Assembly (NCBI GenBank): GCA_014649355.1
Contig: BMSW01000013.1
Coordinates: 1 to 64,000 of the forward strand
Direction: 5' to 3'
From: Streptomyces althioticus
GTDB taxonomy: Bacteria > Actinomycetota > Actinomycetes > Streptomycetales > Streptomycetaceae
Length of the DNA stretch: 64,000 nt
Position numbers and translations under genes: made by a program. A model generated the notes under the pieces. The model ran no database searches. It saw only the letters and a list, made by a program, of their open reading frames with translations, and was not told the DNA's origin. Below, in pieces: positions 24,621 to 32,119 of this stretch. How positions within the stretch are numbered: the first letter of the stretch is position 1; each line of letters starts with the position of its first letter.

Positions 24621-25421
24621 ATGACCGGCGCCGTTCGCATCGACACGTCCACGCCGCACCCGGCCCGGGTGTACGACTGGTTCCTCGGCGGCAAGGACAA
24701 CTACCCCGTCGACGAGGAGCTGGGCCGGCAGATCATGGGCGTGGACGGCACCGCCCGGCACGTGGCCCGCACCAACCGCTGGTTCATGCAGCGCGTCACC
24801 CGCTGGCTGGCCGGACCCGGAGGCGTACGGCAGTTCCTGGACATCGGCACCGGCATACCGACCGAGCCGAACCTGCACCAGATCGCGCAGGGCATCGCGC
24901 CCGAGTCGCGGGTGGTCTACACGGACAACGACCCCATCGTCCTGAAGCACGCCGAGGCGCTCCTGCACAGCACGCCCGAGGGCGCCACCGCCTACGTGCA
25001 GGCGGACGTGCGCGAGCCGGGCCGGATCCTGAAGGAGGCCCGGCAGACCCTGGACCTCACCCGCCCGGTGGCGCTGTCCCTGGTGGCGCTGACCCACTTC
25101 CTCGGCGAGGAGGACGACCCGCACACCCTGGTGGCCGGTCTCGTCGACGCCCTGCCGTCCGGCAGCTACCTGGTGCTGTCGCAGCTCACGGCGGACTTCG
25201 ACCCGGAGGCCGTGGCCCGCGGGGTCGAGATGTACCGGGCGGGCGGCGTCACCCTGGCCCCCCGCTCCCGCGCGGAGATCGCCCGGTTCTTCGAGGGCCT
25301 CGAGCCCGTCGAGCCCGGGGTGGTCCGGCTGACCGACTGGCACCCGGAACTCGCGGTCGGGGAGACCGTCGACGAGCGGGCGGTCGTCTCGCTGTACGGG
25401 GCGGTCGCCCGCAAGCCGTGA
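24621..25421 (+). CDS. SAM-dependent methyltransferase, DUF574 type
   Basis: This 266-residue protein belongs to the actinobacterial methyltransferase family with N-terminal ARVYDWFLGGKDNYPVDEEL, glycine-rich SAM motif FLDIGTGIPTEPNLHQIAQ, acidic VVYTDNDPIVLKHA, and LSLVALTHFLGE. Streptomyces has dozens of paralogues, almost all of unknown substrate. ATG 24621 follows GGGGACAGGT. It starts 141 bases after the TetR gene with no obvious link to it and converges on icmA. Substrate not assignable. Confidence 0.85.
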   Translation: MTGAVRIDTSTPHPARVYDWFLGGKDNYPVDEELGRQIMGVDGTARHVARTNRWFMQRVTRWLAGPGGVRQFLDIGTGIPTEPNLHQIAQGIAPESRVVYTDNDPIVLKHAEALLHSTPEGATAYVQADVREPGRILKEARQTLDLTRPVALSLVALTHFLGEEDDPHTLVAGLVDALPSGSYLVLSQLTADFDPEAVARGVEMYRAGGVTLAPRSRAEIARFFEGLEPVEPGVVRLTDWHPELAVGETVDERAVVSLYGAVARKP

Positions 25422-25494
25422 ACGCGCCGCGCCCCGGCGGGCACGGGGCCTGCCGGGGCGGGGCGGTCGTACGACGGGTCGCTGTCCGGGTGCG

Positions 25495-27195
25495 TCAGAA
25501 GCCGGCGGGCTCCGTGTAGACGCCCCACTCGTCGCGCAGGGCGTCGCAGATCTCGCCCAGCGTGGCTTCCGCGCGGACGGCGTCGAGCATCGGCTCGATC
25601 ATGTTCGCGCCGGAACGGGCCGCCTCGACCATCGCGTCGAGCGCGCCCCGCACCTTCGCGTCGTCGCGGGAGCCCTTGCGCTCGCCGAGCAGCCGGACCT
25701 GCTCGCGCTCCACCTCGTGGCTGACCCGGAGGATCTCCAGGTCGCCGGTCACGGAGCCGGTGTTGACGTTGACGCCGACGACCTTCTTGTCGCCCTTCTC
25801 CAGCGCCTGCTGGTAGCGGAACGCCGACTCGGCGATCTCGCCGGTGAACCAGCCGTCCTCGATGCCGCGCAGGATGCCGGAGGTGATGGGCCCGATGGGG
25901 TGCTGCCCGTCGGGGTGGGCGCGGAGCCCCCGCTCCTTGATCTGCTCGAAGATCTTCTCGGCGTCCGCCTCGATGCGGTCGGTGAGCTGCTCGACGTACC
26001 AGGAACCGCCCAGCGGGTCGGCGACGTTGGCGACGCCGGTCTCCTCCATCAGCACCTGCTGGGTGCGCAGGGCGATCTCGGCGGCCTGCTCGCTGGGCAG
26101 CGCGAGGGTCTCGTCGAGGGCGTTGGTGTGCAGCGAGTTGGTCCCGCCGAGCACCGCGGCGAGCGCCTCGACGGCGGTGCGGACGACGTTGTTGTACGGC
26201 TGCTGCGCGGTCAGCGAGACGCCGGCGGTCTGGGTGTGGAACCGCAGCCACTGCGCCTTCTCGCTCCTGGCGCCGTAGACGTCCCGCATCCAGCGCGCCC
26301 AGATGCGGCGCGCGGCACGGAACTTGGCGATCTCCTCGAAGAAGTCGACGTGCGCGTCGAAGAAGAAGGACAGGCCGGGCGCGAAGACGTCCACGTCGAG
26401 GCCGCGGCTGAGGCCCAGCTCGACGTACCCGAAGCCGTCCGCGAGGGTGTACGCCAGCTCCTGCGCGGCCGTCGAACCCGCCTCGCGGATGTGGTAGCCG
26501 GAGACGGACAGCGGCTTGTACGCGGGGATGCGCGCGCTGGTGTACTCCATCAGGTCGCCGATGAGGCGCAGGTGCGGCTCGGGCTGGAAGAGCCACTCCT
26601 TCTGGGCGATGTACTCCTTGAAGATGTCCGTCTGCAGCGTGCCGTTGAGCACGCCCGGGTCGACGCCCTGGCGCTCGGCGGCGACGAGGTACATGCAGAA
26701 GACGGGCACGGCGGGCCCGCTGATGGTCATCGAGGTGGTGACGTCACCGAGCGGGATGTCCTTGAACAGGACCTCCATGTCGGCCGCCGAGTCGATGGCC
26801 ACCCCGCAGTGGCCGACCTCGCCCAGGGAGCGGGGGTCGTCGGAGTCGCGGCCCATGAGCGTCGGCATGTCGAAGGCGACGGACAGGCCGCCTCCGCCGT
26901 TGCCGAGGATCATCTTGTACCGCTCGTTGGTCTGCTCGGCGTTCCCGAACCCGGCGAACTGCCGGATGGTCCACGTCCGCCCCCGGTAGCCGGTCGGATA
27001 CAACCCGCGGGTGAACGGGTACTCCCCCGGCCAGCCGATCCGCTCGAACCCGTCGTAGCGGTCCCCGGGCCGCGGCCCGTACACCGGCTCCACGGTATCC
27101 CCGGAGAGCGTGGTGAAGTCTGCGTCGCGCTTGCGCGCGGCGTCGTACCGGGCCTGCCAGCGACGGCGGCCCTCCTCGATGGCGTCAGCGTCCAT
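25495..27195 (-). CDS. icmA: Isobutyryl-CoA mutase large subunit
   Basis: This B12-dependent mutase subunit interconverts isobutyryl-CoA and n-butyryl-CoA with a separate small cobalamin-binding subunit (IcmB), which is not in this window. The 566-residue length equals known IcmA. Two residues separate ICM from methylmalonyl-CoA mutase: Phe80 (in TIRQFAGFGNAEQTN, Tyr in MCM) and Gln198 (in FKEYIAQKEW, Arg in MCM); both are present. No C-terminal B12 domain is present, also as in IcmA. ATG 27195 is chosen from the family N-terminus; GGAGG lies only one base upstream, which is unusually close. A palindrome covers its promoter. Confidence 0.93.
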   Translation of the reverse strand: MDADAIEEGRRRWQARYDAARKRDADFTTLSGDTVEPVYGPRPGDRYDGFERIGWPGEYPFTRGLYPTGYRGRTWTIRQFAGFGNAEQTNERYKMILGNGGGGLSVAFDMPTLMGRDSDDPRSLGEVGHCGVAIDSAADMEVLFKDIPLGDVTTSMTISGPAVPVFCMYLVAAERQGVDPGVLNGTLQTDIFKEYIAQKEWLFQPEPHLRLIGDLMEYTSARIPAYKPLSVSGYHIREAGSTAAQELAYTLADGFGYVELGLSRGLDVDVFAPGLSFFFDAHVDFFEEIAKFRAARRIWARWMRDVYGARSEKAQWLRFHTQTAGVSLTAQQPYNNVVRTAVEALAAVLGGTNSLHTNALDETLALPSEQAAEIALRTQQVLMEETGVANVADPLGGSWYVEQLTDRIEADAEKIFEQIKERGLRAHPDGQHPIGPITSGILRGIEDGWFTGEIAESAFRYQQALEKGDKKVVGVNVNTGSVTGDLEILRVSHEVEREQVRLLGERKGSRDDAKVRGALDAMVEAARSGANMIEPMLDAVRAEATLGEICDALRDEWGVYTEPAGF

Positions 27196-27203
27196 ACCTC
27201 CGA

Positions 27204-27227
27204 ATTTACTAGGACGTCCAAGTAAAT
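27204..27227. promoter_or_regulatory. 24-bp palindromic operator between icmA and a DUF3817 gene
   Basis: Half site ATTTACT (27204-27210), centre GGACGTCC (27212-27219) and half site AGTAAAT (27221-27227) make a near-perfect palindrome, with one mismatched pair. It lies 8 bases upstream of the icmA start codon, over the likely core promoter, and 63 bases before the divergent DUF3817 gene. A TetR- or MarR-type regulator sensing an acyl-CoA is a reasonable guess. Confidence 0.65.
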
Positions 27228-27290
27228 GACAGTGGGGCAGGCCAGGAGGCGGACACGGAACCGTTCGGAGCACCGGCTACTCTCGACGGC

Positions 27291-27632
27291 ATGAAGAAGA
27301 GCGTCCTGACCCGCTACCGGGTGATGGCCTACATCACGGCAGTCCTCCTGGTGCTGCTGACCGTGGGTGTGATCGGCAAGCGCCTGCTGGACCTGGACGG
27401 GTTCGACGGCTTCGTCACCGTGGTGGGCATCGCCCACGGCTGGCTGTACGTGCTGTACCTGATCTTCGCGTTCGACCTGGGCAGCAAGATGAAGATGCCG
27501 GTGGGCCGGCAGCTGTGGGTACTGCTCGCCGGCACCATCCCGACCGCGGCGTTCTTCGTCGAGCGCCGCGTGACCCGCGAGGCGGAGCCCCTGATCGCCC
27601 AGAACGCCGACACGACACCGGCCGCCGCGTAG
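27291..27632 (+). CDS. DUF3817 family membrane protein
   Basis: This 113-residue protein has three hydrophobic helices: VMAYITAVLLVLLTVGVIG, then AHGWLYVLYLIFAFDLGSKM, and LWVLLAGTIPTAAFFVE followed by a charged ERRV segment. The HGWLYVLY and PTAAFFVERR motifs define DUF3817. Function unknown. It is divergent from icmA across a palindrome. A paralogue is encoded at 28919-29263. Confidence 0.85.
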   Translation: MKKSVLTRYRVMAYITAVLLVLLTVGVIGKRLLDLDGFDGFVTVVGIAHGWLYVLYLIFAFDLGSKMKMPVGRQLWVLLAGTIPTAAFFVERRVTREAEPLIAQNADTTPAAA

Positions 27633-28056
27633 GTTCTTCCCTCGCGGAGGCGACCCTCCTCGCCCGAGTGGTCCGCCGCACATCGACGGCACCGTCGGGT
27701 TTCTAACGCCTCGCAGGGCCAGCAGCGGTCCGAAGGCGCTGACACAGCCGTGAAGCGCCATAAGCCGGGGGGCATCGCGCACGCCGCCAAGGCATGCCGG
27801 CGCGTGAGCGCCCTCCGCGCCGGGGCACGCCCGACCGGGACTCAGCATGCGGGCAGCCCACGGCATGCGGTACGGACGGCGTCCTCGGCGGCGCAGCAGC
27901 ACGGATCGTGCGCGGCGCGCCGCAGGAGGCAGCCCCTCCCCTTCCACCCTCCCGCGTCAGTGAGAGCGCACGGCGCTTCGCCGCCCGCGTTTCTGCAGGT
28001 CACGACGTGAGAAATGCACCGTGACGAGGGAAGCGGCGGTCAGGCGCTGACGAGGG
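27633..28056. other. Non-coding stretch between DUF3817 and MarR genes
   Basis: No open frame in these 424 bases shows Streptomyces coding bias with a homologue I recognise. There is no tRNA-like fold and no strong terminator. The two flanking genes converge here, so ordinary promoters are not expected; the length is therefore unusual. Confidence 0.4.
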
Positions 28057-28566
28057 TCACCCCTCCTCGAAGTCGCCCGCCGAGAGGCGCAGGGGGCGGA
28101 GGATGGCGAAGAGTTCCCCGCACTCCTCCGCGTCGTAGGCGCTCAGGCCGAAGTCCATCGCCATCAGGTCCCGGGTCGCCGACTCGACCACCTCGCGGCC
28201 CTTGTCCGTGATGGACGCCAGCGTGCCGCGGCCGTCGTTGGGGTTGGGGCGCTTGGAGACCAGCCCCGACCTCACCAGCCGGTCCACGGTGTTGGTCACC
28301 GACGTCGGGTGCACCATCAGCCGCTCGCCGATCTTGGACATCGGCAGCTCGCCGGACTTGGAGAAGGTCAGCAGGACCAGCGCCTCGTACCGCGCGAACG
28401 TGAGCCCGTAGGGCTTGACCACCGCGTCGACCTCGGCCAGCAGGATCTGGTGGGCCCGCATGACCGAGGTGATGGCGGCCATCGCCGGGACGTTTCCCCA
28501 GCGTTGCTTCCAGAGCTCGTCGGCACGGGCGATGGGATCGAACGAGAGACTGAGCGGTTTGGGCAC
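28057..28566 (-). CDS. MarR-family regulator (first)
   Basis: This 169-residue winged-helix regulator has the usual dimerisation helices and a DNA-binding core: LTFARYEALVLLTFSKSGEL, then SKIGERLMVHPTSVTNTVDRL and the wing RPNPNDGRGTLASITDKG. GTG 28566 is supported by a promoter, -35 CTGACC (28602-28597) and -10 TAGGGT (28579-28574) with a 17-bp spacer, seven bases before the GTG, so the message looks leaderless. The ligand is unknown. It is followed by nothing in operon; upstream on the same strand are the UPF0045 and DUF3817 genes. Confidence 0.87.
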   Translation of the reverse strand: MPKPLSLSFDPIARADELWKQRWGNVPAMAAITSVMRAHQILLAEVDAVVKPYGLTFARYEALVLLTFSKSGELPMSKIGERLMVHPTSVTNTVDRLVRSGLVSKRPNPNDGRGTLASITDKGREVVESATRDLMAMDFGLSAYDAEECGELFAILRPLRLSAGDFEEG

Positions 28567-28573
28567 GGTCCCG

Positions 28574-28602
28574 ACCCTACCGGCGGGTCAGATGCCGGTC
28601 AG
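28574..28602 (-). promoter_or_regulatory. Promoter of the first MarR gene
   Basis: CTGACC and TAGGGT, 17 bp apart on the minus strand, match Streptomyces vegetative promoters. The -10 is seven bases from GTG 28566, predicting a leaderless transcript. Confidence 0.6.
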
Positions 28603-28628
28603 CCCTGTCTCGCCCTTCGGTCCGCCCG

Positions 28629-28922
28629 TCAGCCGGCCAGGTGCCGTTCGACGGTCTCCACCTTGGACGTCAGCCCGTCCTCCACACCCGGACGGATGTC
28701 CGCCTTGAGCACGAGCGAGACCCGCGGCGCACGCGCCTCCACCGCGGCCACGGCGCGTTTCACCACGTCCATGACCTCATCCCACTCACCTTCGACCGAC
28801 GTGAACATCGCGTCGGTACGGTTCGGCAGCCCGGACTCGCGGACCACCCGCACGGCGTCGGCGACGTACTCCCCCACGTCCTCGCCGACGCCCAGCGGCG
28901 TCACGGAAAAGGCGACGATCAC
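28629..28922 (-). CDS. UPF0045 (MTH1187/YqgV) family protein
   Basis: This 97-residue protein is a small ferredoxin-like alpha/beta fold, with MIVAFSVTPLGVGEDVGEYV, MFTSVEGEWDEVMDVVKRA and VSLVLKADIRPG. Members bind thiamine or related ligands in crystal structures, but a physiological role is unproven. The ATG overlaps the stop of the DUF3817 gene upstream by ATGA, so they are coupled. The length is typical. Confidence 0.85.
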   Translation of the reverse strand: MIVAFSVTPLGVGEDVGEYVADAVRVVRESGLPNRTDAMFTSVEGEWDEVMDVVKRAVAAVEARAPRVSLVLKADIRPGVEDGLTSKVETVERHLAG

Positions 28923-29263
28923 GCGTTCACGACCCCTTCCTTGCGGGCGCGGGACGCGATCACCGCGTCCTCGGCCTCACGCTTCAGCCGCCGCTCGGCG
29001 AAGAAGCCGCCGGTGGGCAGGACCGACATGAGGAAGTAGAAGGCGGCGGTCCCCAGCGACCACTTCGCGCGGTTCCAGGCGTCCGCCCAGAGGATCACGT
29101 AGAGGACGAAGAGGAAGCCGTGGACCGCGCCCATGACCGGCACGGCGTTGAATTCCGTCGTGCGCTTCAGGACCGAGCACACGAGCAGCAGCAGGAACGA
29201 GATCGCTTCGGGGCCCGAGACCAGGCGGAGGCGGCGGAGTGCGGAGGCGGTCTTGATGTCCAC
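28919..29263 (-). CDS. DUF3817 family membrane protein (second)
   Basis: This 114-residue paralogue of the protein at 27291-27632 has the same layout: AISFLLLLVCSVLK, then GAVHGFLFVLYVILWADAWN and FYFLMSVLPTGGFFAERRLK. The shared HGFLFVLY and PTGGFFAERR motifs are clear. GTG 29263 follows a weak GAAGG. It is translationally coupled to the UPF0045 gene. Function unknown. Confidence 0.85.
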   Translation of the reverse strand: MDIKTASALRRLRLVSGPEAISFLLLLVCSVLKRTTEFNAVPVMGAVHGFLFVLYVILWADAWNRAKWSLGTAAFYFLMSVLPTGGFFAERRLKREAEDAVIASRARKEGVVNA

Positions 29264-29434
29264 GGGTCACCTTCGGGAGGGAGAGACGTCGGCGTCGACG
29301 GTGCTGTCGGCTTGTGAACGCGCGCACAAGCGTAGCCATTGTGGCAAACCCCGTAGGCGATCACCGCAGGGGGTCGGGGCCGCGTCAGGGTGCGACTCCT
29401 CCTTCAGGATCTGGGCGCGGCGCAAAAGGGCCGC

Positions 29435-29440
29435 TACCGT
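29435..29440 (+). promoter_or_regulatory. -10 box for the AIM24 operon
   Basis: TACCGT ends seven bases before GTG 29448, fitting a leaderless start. It is divergent from the DUF3817 gene. Confidence 0.45.
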
Positions 29441-29447
29441 CGCACAC

Positions 29448-30086
29448 GTGGCGATGTTCCGACTTCAGAGCAGCAAGGTGCTCGCCGTCGACATGACCGG
29501 GGACGCCGTCAAGGCGAAGAACGGCTCCATGGTCGCGTACGACGGGCAGATGGCCTTCAAGAAGCTCACAGGCGGCGGTGAGGGCCTCCGGGGGATGGTG
29601 ACCCGGCGGCTCACGGGCGAGCAGATGACGCTCATGGAGGTGAAGGGGCACGGCACCTGTTTCTTCGCCGACCGGGCCTCCGAGATCAACCTCGTGACCC
29701 TGAACGGGGAGAAGCTCTACGTCGAGTCCAGCAACCTGCTGGCGACCGACGGCGGCCTGCGGACGGGCACCACGTTCACCGGCCTGCGCGGCGCCTCCCA
29801 GGGCAACGGGCTGTTCACGACCACGATCGAGGGCCACGGCCAGGCCGCGATCATGTCGGACGGCCCCGCCGTGCTGCTGCGGGTCGGTCCGCAGTACCCG
29901 CTGACGGTCGACCCGGGCGCGTACGTCGCGCACCAGGGCGACCTGCGGCAGTCCTTCCAGTCCGGCGTGACGTTCCGCACGTTCATGGGCGAGGGCGGCG
30001 GCGAGGCCTTCCAGATCCGCTTCGAGGGCGACGGGGTGGTCTACGTCCAGCCCAGCGAGCGCAACACGATCGCGGGGGACGTCTGA
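29448..30086 (+). CDS. AIM24 family protein (first of three)
   Basis: This 212-residue soluble all-beta protein of the AIM24/DUF124 family has alternating Gly-rich strands: SSKVLAVDMTGDAVKAKNGS, then GLRGMVTRRLTGEQMTLMEV, GNGLFTTTIEGHGQAAIMSD and the terminal FEGDGVVYVQPSER. The family forms TRAP-like beta barrels of unknown bacterial role. GTG 29448 is chosen over a long upstream frame because of the -10 spacing; ATG 29454 is an alternative. It ends one base before the next AIM24 gene. Confidence 0.85.
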   Translation: MAMFRLQSSKVLAVDMTGDAVKAKNGSMVAYDGQMAFKKLTGGGEGLRGMVTRRLTGEQMTLMEVKGHGTCFFADRASEINLVTLNGEKLYVESSNLLATDGGLRTGTTFTGLRGASQGNGLFTTTIEGHGQAAIMSDGPAVLLRVGPQYPLTVDPGAYVAHQGDLRQSFQSGVTFRTFMGEGGGEAFQIRFEGDGVVYVQPSERNTIAGDV

Positions 30087-30087
30087 C

Positions 30088-30738
30088 ATGGGCTTCCGGG
30101 AGATCAACTCCAAGATGATCGAGGCGACCGTCGCACCAGGTCAGCGGCTGTTCAGCCAGCGCGGCGCGATGCTCGCCTACCAGGGCGAGGTCAGCTTCAC
30201 CCCGAACCTGCGCGGCGGCCAGGGCGGGGTGATGTCGATGATCGGCCGGCGCGTGGCGAACGAGGACACGCCCCTGATGACCGTGGAGGGCAGCGGCACG
30301 GTGCTGTTCGGGCACGGCGGCCACCACATCCAGGTGATCCACCTCTCCGGGGACACCCTCTACGTCGAGGCGGACCGGCTGCTGGCCTTCGAGGGGACGC
30401 TGGAGCAGGGCACGGTGTTCCTCGGCTCGCAGGGCGGGGTGATGGGGATGGTCCGGGGCCAGGTCTCCGGCCAGGGCCTGTTCACCACCACGCTCAAGGG
30501 ACACGGCGCGGTCGCCGTGATGGCCCACGGCGGGGTGATCGAGGTGCCGATCACGCCCCAGCGCCCGGTGCACGTCGACCCGCAGGCGTACGTCGCCCAC
30601 CACGGCGACGTCCGCAACAAGCTCTCGACGGCGCTCGGCTGGCGGGACATGGTCGGGCGTGGCTCCGGGGAGGCCTTCCAGCTGGAGCTGAGCGGCAGCG
30701 GCGCGGTCTACGTCCAGGCCTCGGAGGAGAAGCTGTGA
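30088..30738 (+). CDS. AIM24 family protein (second of three)
   Basis: This 216-residue homologue of the preceding protein keeps the same pattern: VAPGQRLFSQRGAMLAYQGE, then MMSMIGRR-like and GQGLFTTTLKGHGAVAVMAH, and ends SGSGAVYVQASEEKL. GLFTTT.xGHG is shared with copy one. ATG 30088 follows the previous stop by one base and its own stop overlaps the third copy by GTGA. Three adjacent coupled paralogues suggest a hetero-oligomer. Function unknown. Confidence 0.86.
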   Translation: MGFREINSKMIEATVAPGQRLFSQRGAMLAYQGEVSFTPNLRGGQGGVMSMIGRRVANEDTPLMTVEGSGTVLFGHGGHHIQVIHLSGDTLYVEADRLLAFEGTLEQGTVFLGSQGGVMGMVRGQVSGQGLFTTTLKGHGAVAVMAHGGVIEVPITPQRPVHVDPQAYVAHHGDVRNKLSTALGWRDMVGRGSGEAFQLELSGSGAVYVQASEEKL

Positions 30739-31532
30739 GCATGTACGGAACGCCGGGCGCCGGGGCCTCGGCCCTCGACCCCATGACGCTGCCGTCCGAC
30801 GACAACGTCAACGACTACACCTTCTGCGTGGAGCTCAAGGGCACCCAGTGGTTCATGCAGAAGGGGAAGATGATCGCCTACTACGGCGCCATCGAGTTCA
30901 ACGGCATCGGGCACGGGCGACTCGACCGACTTGTCCGGAAGGCGTTTCATTCGCCACTGCACGCGAGCGACTGGGTCGTGGCGGAGGGCTCGGGCAAGAT
31001 GCTGCTCGCCGACCGGGCCTTCGACGTCAATTCGTACGACTTGGACGACGGCAATCTGACCATTCGCTCGGGCAACTTGCTTGCTTTTCAGCCAAGTCTG
31101 TCACTGAAGCAGTCGATCGTGCCGGGTTTTCTGACACTGATCGGAACCGGAAAGTTCGTGGCGGCGTCCAACGGACCGGTGGTGTTCATGGAACCGCCGA
31201 TCAGGGTCGACCCGCAGGCGCTGGTCGGCTGGGCGGACTGCCCGTCCCCGTGCCACCACTACGACCACGGCTACATGACCGGCCTCCTGGGCGGTCTACG
31301 TGCGATGACGGGCCTGGGCGGGGCGTCCGGCGAGGAGCACCAGTTCGAGTTCGTCGGCGCCGGCACGGTGCTGCTGCAGTCGTCCGAGGCCCTGATGACG
31401 GAGCAGGCCACGGGGGCTCCCCCGCAGCAGCCCGGGGTGCCGGGGGGCGGTCCGGGCGGGGCCGGACCTGGCGCAGGCGGACCGCGCCTTCCCGGACAGC
31501 TGGGGGACCTCCAGCGTCGCTTCGGACTGTGA
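30735..31532 (+). CDS. AIM24 family protein (third, divergent) with Gly/Pro tail
   Basis: This 265-residue protein is the most divergent of the three: KGTQWFMQKGKMIAYYGAIE, then DWVVAEGSGKMLLADRAFDV and FVGAGTVLLQSSEA. About 40 residues of Gly/Pro-rich tail follow (PQQPGVPGGGPGGAGPGAGG). GTG 30735 shares GTGA with copy two. Between about 30930 and 31160 codons such as TTG, TTT, AAG-TTC and AAT appear much more often than in neighbouring genes, which may mark an exchanged segment or a less optimised domain. Function unknown. Confidence 0.82.
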   Translation: MSMYGTPGAGASALDPMTLPSDDNVNDYTFCVELKGTQWFMQKGKMIAYYGAIEFNGIGHGRLDRLVRKAFHSPLHASDWVVAEGSGKMLLADRAFDVNSYDLDDGNLTIRSGNLLAFQPSLSLKQSIVPGFLTLIGTGKFVAASNGPVVFMEPPIRVDPQALVGWADCPSPCHHYDHGYMTGLLGGLRAMTGLGGASGEEHQFEFVGAGTVLLQSSEALMTEQATGAPPQQPGVPGGGPGGAGPGAGGPRLPGQLGDLQRRFGL

Positions 31533-31617
31533 GCGGTAATGTGCGGGGTGTGACATCGAACGCCTGCGCGTGATGTCACCCGGAAGCCCTATTAGTACGC
31601 CTTTCAACTTCCTTAGG

Positions 31618-31623
31618 TAGACT
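31618..31623 (+). promoter_or_regulatory. -10 box TAGACT for the second MarR gene
   Basis: TAGACT ends six bases before ATG 31630, with no Shine-Dalgarno, so a leaderless message is expected. The preceding 25 bases are AT-rich; no convincing -35 was assigned. Confidence 0.55.
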
Positions 31624-31629
31624 TCATTC

Positions 31630-32106
31630 ATGGAGACCGAGACGGCCACCCGCTGGCTGACCAATGCGGAGCAGTGCGCCTGGCGCACCCACCTGGAGGT
31701 CAACAAGCTGCTGACCTACCAGCTCGAGAAGGATCTGCAGCCGTTCGGCCTGACAATGAACGACTACGAGATCCTGGTGAACCTGTCCGAGTCGGAGGAC
31801 CGGCGGATGCGGATGAGCGACCTCGCCTCCGCCACGATGCAGTCCAAGAGCCGGCTCTCCCACCAGATCACCCGGATGGAGAACGCCCACCTGGTCCGCC
31901 GGGAGAACTGCGAGTCGGACCGCCGCGGCCTCTACGCGGTCCTCACCGACCACGGCATGGAGACGATGCAGAAGGTCGCCCCGCACCACGTGGCGTCGGT
32001 GCGCCGGCACTTCATCGACCTGCTCTCCCCCGAGGCCCTGATCGAGCTCGACAAGGCCCTCAAGCCCATCGCGGAGCACCTGCGGGGGCAGCGGGGACGG
32101 CTCTGA
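31630..32106 (+). CDS. MarR-family regulator (second)
   Basis: This 158-residue winged-helix protein starts with a long helix containing AWRTHLEVNKLLTYQLEKDL, then MNDYEILVNLSESEDRRMRM, the recognition region SATMQSKSRLSHQITRMENA, and the wing RENCESDRRGLYAVLTDHG. One Cys (ENCESD) sits in the wing, a position used for redox sensing in some relatives, but the family also includes many non-redox members. It follows the AIM24 operon by 97 bases with its own leaderless promoter and converges on the two-component kinase gene. Confidence 0.87.
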   Translation: METETATRWLTNAEQCAWRTHLEVNKLLTYQLEKDLQPFGLTMNDYEILVNLSESEDRRMRMSDLASATMQSKSRLSHQITRMENAHLVRRENCESDRRGLYAVLTDHGMETMQKVAPHHVASVRRHFIDLLSPEALIELDKALKPIAEHLRGQRGRL

Positions 32107-32119
32107 CGTCGTCCCCTTC

